DNA of 15,531 bases from Candidatus Pacearchaeota archaeon CG10_big_fil_rev_8_21_14_0_10_32_14 (lineage in GTDB: Archaea > Nanobdellota > Nanobdellia > Pacearchaeales > GW2011-AR1), in NCBI GenBank assembly GCA_002763085.1, contig PFCY01000104.1, forward strand, positions 1 through 15,531, given 5' to 3'. The notes under the pieces are model-generated. The model did not search any database and was not told the origin of the DNA. It saw only the letters and a program-made list of their open reading frames with translations. Of this stretch, positions 5,900 to 13,480 are shown piece by piece (the stretch's first letter is position 1; every line of letters begins with the position of its first letter). The translations under genes were made by a program, and so were the position numbers.

Positions 5900-7155
5900 A
5901 GAATGAAAAACAAATGATTCGATGGCTTTATTTTTTAAGATTTATCGCCATCTTCAATGTCTTCATTTTTGCATTCTTTTTATTTAATGACTTCAAATAT
6001 TGGAAAATCTACTTTTTGATTAATGCAACTTTGATTGTAGGTTACATTTGGTATAATTATTTCAGATTATTTCTTATCAGAGTTAAAAAGAAAAAATATG
6101 AACCACTAAAAAATATGGAATATACCATTGTTGTTCCATGTTATAATGAAGAAAGGCATTTACTTATTCAAACCGTTGAGAGTATTCTAAAAACAGATAA
6201 CATAAAAAAAGAGATTATTATCGTAGATGATGGAAGTAAAAATGGTATTTGGGAAACGATAAAAGAATTACAAAAAAAGAGCGATCAAATAAAAATATTC
6301 AAATTTGATCAAAACAAAGGAAAACGGTTTGCTCATAAATTAGCAATTGAACAATCAACAAAAGATTTTATTGTCTCTATAGATTCAGATACAATAATCG
6401 CAAAAAACGCTATCGTAAAACTTTTGGAGCCATTTTCAGATCCAAACATTGGGGCAACAACAGGTAACATCCTAATAAAAAACGAAAAAAAGAATATCTT
6501 AACAAGAATGCAAGCAGGATTATATTGGGTTGGATTAAACATCTATAAAAACGGACAATCCAGCCAAGGCAACGTTGTTTGCTGTAGCGGTTGTTTATCA
6601 GCGTATAGAAAAAAAGATTTGCTTATTGTATTGGATGAATACATCAATCAAACGTTCTTAGGAAATAAGTGCCATGCTTCAGAGGATAGATATTTAACTA
6701 ATCTTATTAATGAAATGGGCAAAAACGTTGTCTATGTTGATGATTCAATCTGTTATACGGAAGCTCCAGAAAAACTCAGTAAATTTGTAAAACAACAGAT
6801 CAGATGGAAGAGGGGATTTTATCGAGAGAGTTTGTATACCTCAACTTATGCTTGGAAAAAGTCAAAACCCCTTTATTTTGAAACGGTAGTTTGGCAGCTC
6901 ATAACTCCAATTTTATATCTCTCAATGGTATTAACTACAGTCTTCTTATTCATATTCCATCCAATATATTCGCTAATCACCTTATTGCCGATGATAGTTC
7001 TTTTTATTGTCTGCAGAGACTCTTTATTTTTTATTGAAAATCCCAAAAGAGCTCTTTTTTATGTTCCATATATGTTCCTATACTTATTTGTACTATATCC
7101 ATTGAATATTTATGCTATATTCAATTCTAATCCTGAGAAGTGGGGAACTCGTTAA
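5896..7155 (+). CDS. Processive family-2 glycosyltransferase, hyaluronan/chitin synthase-like
   Basis: 419 residues, the length of bacterial hyaluronan synthases. Two N-terminal TM segments (about 10-30 and 38-60), a cytoplasmic GT-A domain, then three or four C-terminal TM segments (about 330-405). Catalytic motifs are in order: VPCYNEE (80-86), VDDGS (110-114), DSD (163-165, metal/nucleotide), CCSGCLSAYR (229-238), the base region SED (262-264) and Q-x-x-R-W (300-304, processivity). The end, NPEKWGTR, resembles the W-G-T-R tails of this group. It should polymerise a sugar from a nucleotide-sugar donor and extrude it through its own channel; which sugar cannot be read. Translation is coupled to the preceding microprotein by ATGA. 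Family assignment is confident, product identity is not. Confidence 0.85.
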   Translation: MKNEKQMIRWLYFLRFIAIFNVFIFAFFLFNDFKYWKIYFLINATLIVGYIWYNYFRLFLIRVKKKKYEPLKNMEYTIVVPCYNEERHLLIQTVESILKTDNIKKEIIIVDDGSKNGIWETIKELQKKSDQIKIFKFDQNKGKRFAHKLAIEQSTKDFIVSIDSDTIIAKNAIVKLLEPFSDPNIGATTGNILIKNEKKNILTRMQAGLYWVGLNIYKNGQSSQGNVVCCSGCLSAYRKKDLLIVLDEYINQTFLGNKCHASEDRYLTNLINEMGKNVVYVDDSICYTEAPEKLSKFVKQQIRWKRGFYRESLYTSTYAWKKSKPLYFETVVWQLITPILYLSMVLTTVFLFIFHPIYSLITLLPMIVLFIVCRDSLFFIENPKRALFYVPYMFLYLFVLYPLNIYAIFNSNPEKWGTR

Positions 7156-7217
7156 TCATAAATCTCTGGTTCCTTAACATTCGTTAACTTCTTAAACCCC
7201 TTAGTATGATTTTCTAT

Positions 7218-8849
7218 ATGCATAAAGACGACTTCCCATTTTTCAAAAACAATCCAAAACTGATTTATCTAGATAACGCTGCAACGTCTCAAAAACCTAA
7301 GGTCATGATTGAATCCCTGACAAACTTCTATGAAAATGAAAATTCAAATATGGGAAGAGGAATTTATACATTAAGTCAAAACGTGAAAGATAAATTCGAT
7401 TCATCAAAACAAAAAATCGCCTCACTGATTAATGCCTCTCCTGACGAAATAATATTCACCCAAAACACAACTCACTCAATAAATCAATTAGTTTACACAA
7501 TTGACTCATTATTTGATTGGAATGAAATTAAATCATTAAAAGAAAAAGGAATTGTTCCAGAAATATTGCTCACAGAAATGGAACATCATTCAAATTTAGT
7601 TCCTTGGCAGCAATTTGCAAAACATTTAGGATGGAAGGCCAATTTCATAAAATTAAATCAAAAAACTTTTGAATTAGATTTAGATGACGCTTCTAAAAAG
7701 TTTTCAGTTAACACGTTCATTTTTTCAATCACTCAAGCTTCAAATGTTTTAGGAGTTATCAATCCAGTTAAAGAATTAATCAAACTAGCAAAACAAAAAA
7801 ATTCAAAATGTATTTGTATTGTTGACGCCGCTCAAAGCATTCCTCACCTCTTCGATGAAGTTGACGTTAAAGAATTGGATTGCGACTTTCTGGCATTTTC
7901 TGGACACAAGATATATGGTCCATCAGGAATTGGAATATTATATGGAAAAAAAGAATTGCTCTCCAGACTCCGTCCATTTTATTATGGAGGTGGAATGATA
8001 AATGAGGTTAATTTAGAAAGTTTTACTCCAGCCGACTTACCTTTAAAATTTGAGGGTGGTTCACAAAATATTTCAGATATTATAACATTAGGAGAATCAG
8101 TTGATTACCTAAATAAAGTCGGTTTCAAAAAAATAATATCTTACGAAAAAGAGTTAGAAAATTACACCTTGAAAAAATTAGGCGAAATAAAACAAATAAA
8201 AATTTATCATCCTGTATCTTCAAGTTCAACAATTCCTACAATCTCTTTTTCGGTTGAAGATTTTCATCCACATGACATAGCCCATTTTTTATCTGAAGAA
8301 AATATCTGCGTTCGTGCGGGCCATCATTGTTGTATGCCATTGATGACGGTTCTTGGAACAACTGAAGGTCTAGTCAGAATAAGTCTCTCCTTCTATAACT
8401 CTAAAGAAGAAATAGATAGTTTATTCTTAGCTCTAAAAGAGTTTATTTCTTTAAATTCAAATTCATCACAAGAAAAGAGACAGCAAATCTATGACCTTTA
8501 CAAAAATCCAGAAAATTACGGAAATATCTCTTCTCCGACTCATTCATCCCATATTCATAATCCATTATGTGGTGATGATATGACTTTACAAATAAAAATA
8601 AATAAAAAAATAAATAAAATAGAGGACATTAAATTTAACGGAAAAGGTTGCGCAATTTCGTTCGCCTCGGCTTCATTATTGACAGATTTAATAAAATCCA
8701 AATCTCTTACTAAAGATCAAATCATGAAACTAAAAAAAGAAGACGTTTTAGATCTTCTCGAAATACCGATATCATCAGTAAGATTAAAATGCGCTTTACT
8801 TCCTTTAGAAGCAATACATAAAGCATTGGAGAATGAAAATGAAAAATAA
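7218..8849 (+). CDS. Fused cysteine desulfurase SufS and sulfur acceptor SufU
   Basis: Residues are numbered from ATG 7206; the ATG at 7218 (residue 5) is preferred because a weak TATA (TTCTTAAAC, 7189-7197) lies 25 bp upstream. Residues 20-415 are a SufS-type PLP enzyme: YLDNAATSQKP, TEMEHHSN (123-130), D207-AAQ, PLP lysine K235 in FSGHK, and catalytic C375 in RAGHHC, the SufS version of the loop. After a Ser-rich linker (416-424), residues 425-547 are a SufU domain: NPLCGD (C455, D457), GKGCAISFASAS (C482) and RLKCALLP (C529), the complete zinc ligand set. SufS takes sulfur from cysteine; SufU receives it by exchange at zinc. Fusion should make that step intramolecular. It overlaps sufC by 11 bp and heads the sufC-reductase operon. 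Confidence 0.93.
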   Translation: MHKDDFPFFKNNPKLIYLDNAATSQKPKVMIESLTNFYENENSNMGRGIYTLSQNVKDKFDSSKQKIASLINASPDEIIFTQNTTHSINQLVYTIDSLFDWNEIKSLKEKGIVPEILLTEMEHHSNLVPWQQFAKHLGWKANFIKLNQKTFELDLDDASKKFSVNTFIFSITQASNVLGVINPVKELIKLAKQKNSKCICIVDAAQSIPHLFDEVDVKELDCDFLAFSGHKIYGPSGIGILYGKKELLSRLRPFYYGGGMINEVNLESFTPADLPLKFEGGSQNISDIITLGESVDYLNKVGFKKIISYEKELENYTLKKLGEIKQIKIYHPVSSSSTIPTISFSVEDFHPHDIAHFLSEENICVRAGHHCCMPLMTVLGTTEGLVRISLSFYNSKEEIDSLFLALKEFISLNSNSSQEKRQQIYDLYKNPENYGNISSPTHSSHIHNPLCGDDMTLQIKINKKINKIEDIKFNGKGCAISFASASLLTDLIKSKSLTKDQIMKLKKEDVLDLLEIPISSVRLKCALLPLEAIHKALENENEK

Positions 8850-9618
8850 TAAATTATTAGAGATAATGAATCTTAAAGTTGAAATAGAAAACAAAGTAAT
8901 TATTCCCGATCTTAGTTTGACACTTGATACTGGAAAAATTTATGTTATAATGGGTCCAAACGGTTCTGGAAAATCAACTCTAGCAAATGCAATTGCTGGA
9001 AGTCCAAAATACAAAGTAACTTCGGGTAAACTAACCTTCAAAAATAAAGATATCACTTCGTTAAAACCAGACAAAAGAGCTCAGCTTGGAATTTTCCTAT
9101 CTTTCCAGTATCCTCAAGAAATTTCTGGAGTTCCAATAAACATATTTTTAAGAGAATCTTATAATGTCCTAAATCCAAACAACAAACTATCGATACTTGA
9201 ATTTAAAAAACACATAAATGAAAAAGCAAAGCAACTTGATTTAAAGCCGGAATTTTTATCTCGTTATCTAAACGAAGGATTTTCTGGAGGAGAAAAGAAA
9301 AAATCTGAAATGCTTCAACTATTAACTTTAAATCCAGATTTCGCAATTTTAGACGAAACTGATTCCGGTCTAGATATTGATGCACTTCGTCTTGTCGCAA
9401 AAGGTATAAATCAGTTTATCTCTCAAAATAGATCAAAGACTGTTTTAATAATCACTCATTACAAAAGATTGCTTGAGTATCTAAAAATAGACAAAGTTTT
9501 TATTATGAAAGAAGGAAAAATAATAAATGAATCAGAGGGAAGTAAAATTACCGACGAGCTTGAAGAGAAAGGTTATTCATTCTTAAGCGATGGAGAGAAC
9601 GATGATAAAAAAATATGA
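8839..9618 (+). CDS. sufC: SUF system ATPase SufC
   Basis: An ABC-type ATPase of about 259 residues that drives Fe-S assembly on SufB. Numbered from ATG 8833: Walker A GPNGSGKST (41-49), Q-loop FQYPQE (91-96), signature FSGGEKKKSE (150-159), Walker B with the SufC hallmark AILDETDSGLDID (171-183) and switch His209 in ITH. The start at 8839 is chosen because GGAG (8828-8831) stands seven bases upstream; 8833 would be too close. It overlaps both neighbours, the fusion gene upstream and the reductase downstream, by short stretches, a fully coupled operon. No membrane domains, as expected. Confidence 0.95.
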   Translation: MKNNKLLEIMNLKVEIENKVIIPDLSLTLDTGKIYVIMGPNGSGKSTLANAIAGSPKYKVTSGKLTFKNKDITSLKPDKRAQLGIFLSFQYPQEISGVPINIFLRESYNVLNPNNKLSILEFKKHINEKAKQLDLKPEFLSRYLNEGFSGGEKKKSEMLQLLTLNPDFAILDETDSGLDIDALRLVAKGINQFISQNRSKTVLIITHYKRLLEYLKIDKVFIMKEGKIINESEGSKITDELEEKGYSFLSDGENDDKKI

Positions 9619-10315
9619 ATCAAAGATTGTGAAGTATGAACACATGAACAATTCTGTAATAAAAATTACTCTCATGTTAGAAGAAGATTTAAATTTCAAA
9701 GCAGGTCAGTACATCACAATTGTTTTTACTAATCCTGATGGAGAGAGGATTTCAAGAATGTATTCCATCGCTTCTTCAACAAAAGATAAAAGATCACTTG
9801 ATTTATGCATCAAACTCATTGAAAATGGCTCCGCATCAAATATCATAAAAAATTTAAAATTAGGTAACGATATATTTTTTGTCGGTCCCGCTGGAAAATT
9901 TGTTTTGACTGAAGAGTCAAAAGAAAAAGATATATTCTTTATTTCATCAGGCACAGGAATAACACCCTTTATCAGCATGTTTCATGAATTGATTGATACA
10001 GGATATAAAAACACCCTCACATTCATAAATGGTTTTCGCGACGAAAACGACATTCTTTTCACTAAAGAAATATCTTCCCTAAGAAAAAATGATATTAATC
10101 TTAAACTTTTAAATATTTTATCGCGGCCCCTGAATCAAAACATAATTTACAAAGGTCACGTCCAAGACTTTCTTAGTACAATTATTTTAAAACGTCAGCT
10201 CCAGAACTCGCATTTTTATATTTGCGGGTTAAAAGATATGATAGACTCCGTGTCGCTCAAACTCAAGGAACTTGGCGTCAAAGACGAACAGATTTTTTTA
10301 GAAGAGTATGATTAG
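9602..10315 (+). CDS. Ferredoxin/flavodoxin-NAD(P)H reductase family protein
   Basis: 237 residues in two domains. The N-terminal FAD barrel has R52-M-Y-S55 (the RxYS flavin motif) and GPAGKFVL (95-102). The C-terminal NAD(P)-binding domain has ISSGTGITPF (114-123) and FYICG (205-209); the chain ends FLEEYD, placing an acidic and aromatic tail near the flavin. It should pass electrons between NAD(P)H and a ferredoxin. The start at 9602 is supported by GGAGAG (9592-9597) just upstream; it overlaps sufC by 17 bp. Being the last gene of the suf operon, with a 2Fe-2S ferredoxin 400 bp further on, it probably powers reductive steps of Fe-S assembly. That link is inferred from position. Confidence 0.88.
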   Translation: MIKKYESKIVKYEHMNNSVIKITLMLEEDLNFKAGQYITIVFTNPDGERISRMYSIASSTKDKRSLDLCIKLIENGSASNIIKNLKLGNDIFFVGPAGKFVLTEESKEKDIFFISSGTGITPFISMFHELIDTGYKNTLTFINGFRDENDILFTKEISSLRKNDINLKLLNILSRPLNQNIIYKGHVQDFLSTIILKRQLQNSHFYICGLKDMIDSVSLKLKELGVKDEQIFLEEYD

Positions 10316-10326
10316 TCTCACATATT

Positions 10327-10336
10327 TTTATATAAT
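10327..10336 (+). promoter_or_regulatory. TATA box of the gene at 10356
   Basis: TTTATATAAT is centred at 10331, 25 bp before ATG 10356, the leaderless spacing seen throughout the window. Confidence 0.6.
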
Positions 10337-10355
10337 AAAATACCATTTTTAGTAT

Positions 10356-10724
10356 ATGCCACAATTAGATTCAAAACTTGAATTATTGGACGTTACTCAA
10401 AATGGGCTTGTGGGAAATTGACTAGGAGATGGCATAAAAGCAACTCCAATAGGAAGACCGCAAATAATAAGTCTTGAGAAGGGATATTCGACAGAAAACT
10501 TAGATGTTGCAATAATGAGAAATAAACCCTCGTATGCTAATTCATATTGTTACGAACCTCCTGGAACTGAGGATCAAACTTATCAAATATTAACAACATT
10601 ATTCATAGAAATTTCAAGGATGAAAAGAATTATAGAAAGATTAACTACAACTGATTTTAAATTAGAAATAAGTGGAGAAGAATTTACTTCAAAGGTTTAT
10701 ACCCCGTGCAATATTATAGAATAG
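10356..10724 (+). pseudogene. Hypothetical protein interrupted by an in-frame TGA
   Basis: The ATG at 10356 has a textbook TATA box 25 bp upstream. The frame runs 21 codons to ...NGLVGN, meets TGA at 10419-10421, then stays open for 101 more codons from LGDGIKATPIGRPQ to the TAG at 10722-10724. Both parts read like protein and share the frame. Translation from an internal ATG at 10515 would give only 69 residues and ignore the promoter. The TGA may be a nonsense mutation or sequence error (TGG for Trp is one base away) or a recoded codon. TGA ends other genes here, so a general code change is unlikely. The family is not recognised; the second half has a helical segment (TYQILTTLFIEISRMKRII). 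Confidence 0.55.
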
Positions 10725-10730
10725 ACTAAT

Positions 10731-10997
10731 CTAAATATACCCCTCACATTCAACATTTCCTTTTTCAATTCTGCATTGACAAGCAAGTCTCATTTCACCG
10801 TCAGCTTCAATTCCTAAATCCATCTCATTTTGATTAATCTCAGATAAGTTTTCTTTTCCATCTTTAATCTGTATTATACATGTCCCGCATTGCCCGTCTT
10901 CACATCCAAAAACTACACCAGCTTCTTCACAATACTTTTTTACAGCTTCGCCTTCTTTCAAGACGAATTCTTTCTTATTTACTTTAAGTTTTGGCAT
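10731..10997 (-). CDS. 2Fe-2S ferredoxin, plant/bacterial type
   Basis: 88 residues. C32-EDGQ-C37-GT-C40 and a later LACQC (C73, with C75 beside it) form the CX4CX2C...C ligand set of the beta-grasp 2Fe-2S ferredoxins. Extra Cys at 23 and 84 are not usual ligands. It carries single electrons and is the obvious partner of the reductase ending at 10315. Its promoter is the TATA box at 11018-11029, shared with the divergent gene; the start lies 26 bp from its centre. Convergent with the broken gene at 10356-10724, six bases apart. Confidence 0.9.
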   Translation of the reverse strand: MPKLKVNKKEFVLKEGEAVKKYCEEAGVVFGCEDGQCGTCIIQIKDGKENLSEINQNEMDLGIEADGEMRLACQCRIEKGNVECEGYI

Positions 10998-11017
10998 GAA
11001 TATCTCACAAATATTTC

Positions 11018-11029
11018 TCTTATAAACTT
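11018..11029. promoter_or_regulatory. Shared bidirectional TATA box
   Basis: CTTATAAAC-like sequence (core TTATAAA, 11020-11026) lies almost exactly midway between the minus-strand ferredoxin start (10997) and the plus-strand ATG at 11050: 26 and 27 bp. A single near-palindromic box could direct TBP in either orientation, giving two leaderless transcripts from one site. Confidence 0.55.
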
Positions 11030-11049
11030 TACCTCAACAATATTTATTA

Positions 11050-11341
11050 ATGAATATTATGAATCCCAATAATAGATGGGTTTTCTAAGTATTATCTAGG
11101 TCAAGTCCTTTGGAAGAGAAGAATCTCAGAAAAATCTAAATCAAAGGGAGAAGAAATTTTTATGTTTAATGTAGCTTGTGATAAAAATGTGCGCGGACTT
11201 TTATTTCCAGTTGACGAAGTGATAGATCCAAGTATTCTTTATGACGTCGTTGTAACTAGAACCAAAAATGACGGAGACAGAACTTTAGTGTGTGCACAGA
11301 CATTTCATGAAGTTCAAGTTGTGGACGTTTATAATATATAA
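11050..11341 (+). pseudogene. Small hypothetical protein, probably frameshifted
   Basis: The ATG at 11050 sits 27 bp after the shared TATA box and encodes MNIMNPNNRWVF before TAA at 11086. Dropping one base in the GGGTTTT run (11078-11084) joins it to a frame that is open from 11063: FSKYYLGQVLWKRRISEK, a Lys-rich segment, then MFNVACDKNVRGLLFPVDEV and a strand-rich end ...VVDVYNI (stop 11339-11341). If the upstream part is ignored, ATG 11162 gives a 59-residue protein. I read it as one gene of about 96 codons with a single-base error or mutation. The family is unknown; the alternating hydrophobic pattern suggests a small beta-rich fold. Confidence 0.5.
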
Positions 11342-11353
11342 ATTTTTTCGATT

Positions 11354-11506
11354 ATGGAATCTGGAATGCCGCATTTCAGACTTTACGGATATTCTGGATA
11401 TACTCAAAATTCAGATATAAAAGTAAACGATGATGCTTATGTAGAAATTATAGGAGTAAAAGATTCAAAAAAATGTAAAATTCTAGAAACGAAAGTTAAA
11501 TATTAA
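11354..11506 (+). CDS. Small hypothetical protein, 50 residues
   Basis: ATG 11354 to TAA 11504-11506 encodes 50 residues beginning MESGMPHFRLYGYSGYTQNS and ending KCKILETKVKY. It has alternating strands, no TM segment and one Cys. It starts 12 bases after the preceding small gene and is probably cotranscribed; TTTATAA at 11328-11334 could also serve as its own box 23 bp upstream. No ribosome site is seen. Not recognised. Both small proteins look beta-rich, so they may form a pair, but nothing shows what they do. Confidence 0.5.
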   Translation: MESGMPHFRLYGYSGYTQNSDIKVNDDAYVEIIGVKDSKKCKILETKVKY

Positions 11507-11580
11507 TTCTCTGTTTTCTGTTTAGGGTCAGAACAAAATTCTTCGGGAATATATTTTAATGGAAAAGCCGAGCATTACAA

Positions 11581-12210
11581 TTAAATCTTCCCGACTAAAT
11601 CTAATCCTTTAGTCAAAACCTTACTTCCAGGCGTCCAGTTCATTGGGCAAACTAAACCTTTATTGGCTTTTACGAATTGCGCAGCTTGAAGTTTTCTTAT
11701 GAGTTCGTGGATATTTCGACCGATGTCGTTGTTATGAAATTCGTATGCTTTTATGTATCCTTCAGGATCAATAATAAAAGTTGCCCGAAGATCTTCACCA
11801 TCTTCTTCAATAAATGTTCCATACATTTTACTCACTCGAATTCCATTATCAGCAAGCATAGGAAATTTTATTTTTTTAATTGTTGCTGAAGCGTCTGTCC
11901 AAGCTTTGTGAACATAAGCTCTGTCTGTTGAAACTGAAATGATTTCTGTATTTAGACTCTTAAACGTTTCGTAATGATTTGCAAGTTCGCTTAGTTCAGT
12001 CGGACAGACAAAAGTAAAATCCGCAGGATAGAAAAATAATACCACCCACTTACCCCTGTAATCACTCAAAGAAATTCTTTTGATTTCATCCTTTTCTGGA
12101 AAATACGCTTCTTCTTCGAAGTCTGGAGCGAGAGAATCTATCCTTGGTATTGAAACAGAATTGTCTTCGCAATTGCAACCGTCCGGGCAACATTCTTCAT
12201 CTTCTTCCAT
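11581..12210 (-). CDS. 2-Cys peroxiredoxin (AhpC/Prx1 type) with a Cys-rich N-terminal extension
   Basis: 209 residues. The peroxidatic Cys69 is in FYPADFTFVCPTELSE, with T66 and R142 completing the active site, and the resolving Cys188 is in GLVCPMNW, so it is a typical 2-Cys enzyme reducing peroxides in the cytoplasm. The family body starts near residue 22. Ahead of it is an acidic tail MEEDEECCPDGCNCEDN with four Cys (7, 8, 12, 14), not part of the usual enzyme; it might bind metal or act as an attached thiol. No thioredoxin-type reductant gene is nearby. A minus-strand box CTTTTAAAG (12231-12239) lies 25 bp before the start, giving a leaderless transcript. Confidence 0.93.
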   Translation of the reverse strand: MEEDEECCPDGCNCEDNSVSIPRIDSLAPDFEEEAYFPEKDEIKRISLSDYRGKWVVLFFYPADFTFVCPTELSELANHYETFKSLNTEIISVSTDRAYVHKAWTDASATIKKIKFPMLADNGIRVSKMYGTFIEEDGEDLRATFIIDPEGYIKAYEFHNNDIGRNIHELIRKLQAAQFVKANKGLVCPMNWTPGSKVLTKGLDLVGKI

Positions 12211-12230
12211 AGATATAATAATCGATTAAG

Positions 12231-12239
12231 CTTTAAAAG
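12231..12239 (-). promoter_or_regulatory. TATA-like box of the peroxiredoxin gene
   Basis: CTTTTAAAG on the minus strand is centred at 12235, 25 bp from ATG 12210. Confidence 0.5.
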
Positions 12240-12382
12240 ATTTGTGGTGAAATTTGTTAAAAATCTAAAAAGCTAGAATTTAAATACCCTCAAAATCTGT
12301 ATTTATATCCGTAAAGAATATATCGATTTCTTTAAGAGAATCATTGATTTGAGAATTGAAATTTTGGATATATCAAGTGGAT

Positions 12383-12387
12383 AGGAG
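12383..12387 (+). promoter_or_regulatory. Shine-Dalgarno site fixing the zinc-ribbon start
   Basis: AGGAG with seven bases to ATG 12395. It favours that start over the in-frame ATG at 12356, which has no ribosome site and would add 13 atypical residues. Unlike most first genes here, this one therefore has a leader; TATA-like TATTTATAT at about 12300-12308 would give a leader of roughly 65 bases. Confidence 0.6.
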
Positions 12388-12394
12388 TATAAAC

Positions 12395-12568
12395 ATGGGA
12401 AATTTTGATCGAAATCAAGGTGGCAACTTCAATAGAAGCTTCCAAGATAGAGAAATGCACAAGACAACTTGTTCAGAATGTAAGAAAGAATGCGAAGTTC
12501 CATTCAAACCTACAGAAGGCAAGCCGGTATTTTGTCAAGACTGTTACAAGAAAAAGAAAAGGTTCTAG
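12395..12568 (+). CDS. Small CxxC-x17-CxxC zinc-ribbon protein
   Basis: 57 residues. A Gly/Asn/Arg-rich head (MGNFDRNQGGNFNRSFQDRE) is followed by MHKTTCSECKKECEVPFKPTEGKPVFCQDCYKKKKRF in outline: CSEC, exactly 17 residues, then CQDC, and a basic tail. This is the known CxxC-x17-CxxC family of small zinc ribbons found in archaea and candidate-phyla bacteria, with its typical HK-x-x-C-x-x-C and VPFKP signature. The molecular function is not established; the basic ends suggest nucleic-acid or ribosome contact. It is divergent from the peroxiredoxin gene and has its own T-rich terminator. Confidence 0.85.
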   Translation: MGNFDRNQGGNFNRSFQDREMHKTTCSECKKECEVPFKPTEGKPVFCQDCYKKKKRF

Positions 12569-12593
12569 GATCTTATCTTTTACTAGTTATAAC

Positions 12594-12610
12594 TTTATTT
12601 TTATTTTTTT
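12594..12610 (+). terminator. T-rich archaeal terminator
   Basis: TTTATTTTTATTTTTTT lies 25 bases after the zinc-ribbon stop. Archaeal RNA polymerase stops at such T-runs without a hairpin. Confidence 0.55.
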
Positions 12611-13480
12611 AAATTTTATAGATTTCTGAAAAGAGAGCGTGTCTAATAAATACTCTCAAATCTAATGTTTCACATCTGATTAACAACTTTATTTGATAAA
12701 CTAATATTCTCGATGCGGTTCTAGATCTAATAGCGTTAACATTTCTTGCTTTAAACCTGTCTCCAAACTCATTTGTTAGACTCCCAAATAAGCTTTCTCC
12801 TCCCATCTTTGTCTATATGCTAATTTATTTTCAGGAAGTCTGTAAATCTCTCTAGCCTTTTTTCTATAATATCCACTCGATCTTCTTTTGTTTGGACAAA
12901 TTATGGGGATATATCCGAGATCAAATAAGAGCTTGATTGTTTTCTTCTCATCATACCAAGCGTCAGCTTTCATCTTCCCCGTTCCGACAGGAACTGCTTC
13001 TTTTACAGGAGCAACAACATTTTCTCTTAGAAAACTAATTCCAACCGGATAAACTGTTTCTTTACAAATTCTATTACAAACCGTAACTTCAATTAATTTC
13101 ATTTCTTCAACATCCCATCCCCTAAATTTTGTTGAATCTAAAAACGAGAACTCCGACGATAAAATTCTCTGGAGCAGAGCTCCAGCTATGACAATAAATT
13201 TAGAGATAATCTTTGACATTTCTTCTTTGTTCTCCCAGTATGAAAGAACACTATGATCAACTCTTTCTTTGCAAACAAGTTTTGTTAAATCAAATTCTGC
13301 TTCTCTGAGATTTTCGTTTTTCATTTCTTTAAGAACAAGAATTATAGCGTATTTTGAAACAGAATGTTTTGGTTTTGTTCCTCTCCCTCCTTTCACAATC
13401 TTTGAACGTTGCACAATTCTCTCCATGAAAGAAAACGCAACATTTAAGTCATATATTTCATTACACCATCTGTTAAGCAT
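12609..13480 (-). pseudogene. Transposase of the second IS, in two frames
   Basis: From ATG 13480 the first frame gives 234 residues with FLDSTKFRGWD (D115) and KADAWYDEKK (D173), the first two acids of a DDE transposase, and ends at 12776 as ...RQRWEEKAYLGV. The third acid is in the -1 frame: GGESLFGSLTNEFGDRFKARN, whose Glu codon is 12795-12797. That frame runs on through the left terminal repeat to 12609. A -1 shift between about 12810 and 12797 (GATGGGAGGAGAAAGC on the minus strand) would join them. This could be a programmed frameshift, known in some IS families, but no classic slippery run is present, so a one-base deletion is more likely. Similar to IS5-like transposases. Confidence 0.7.

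Noticed and set aside
9706..9978. Minus-strand open frame inside the reductase gene
   Set aside because: The plus strand encodes clear FAD and NAD(P) motifs here; the antisense frame has no motif.
10356..10724. TGA reassigned to an amino acid throughout this organism
   Set aside because: TGA ends the cupredoxin, the 25-residue peptide and sufC at natural protein ends, and conserved Trp positions in long genes use TGG.
12405..12629. Alternative frame over the zinc-ribbon gene
   Set aside because: It has no CxxC pairs, lacks a ribosome site and ends in a low-complexity Phe/Ile run translated from the T-rich terminator.
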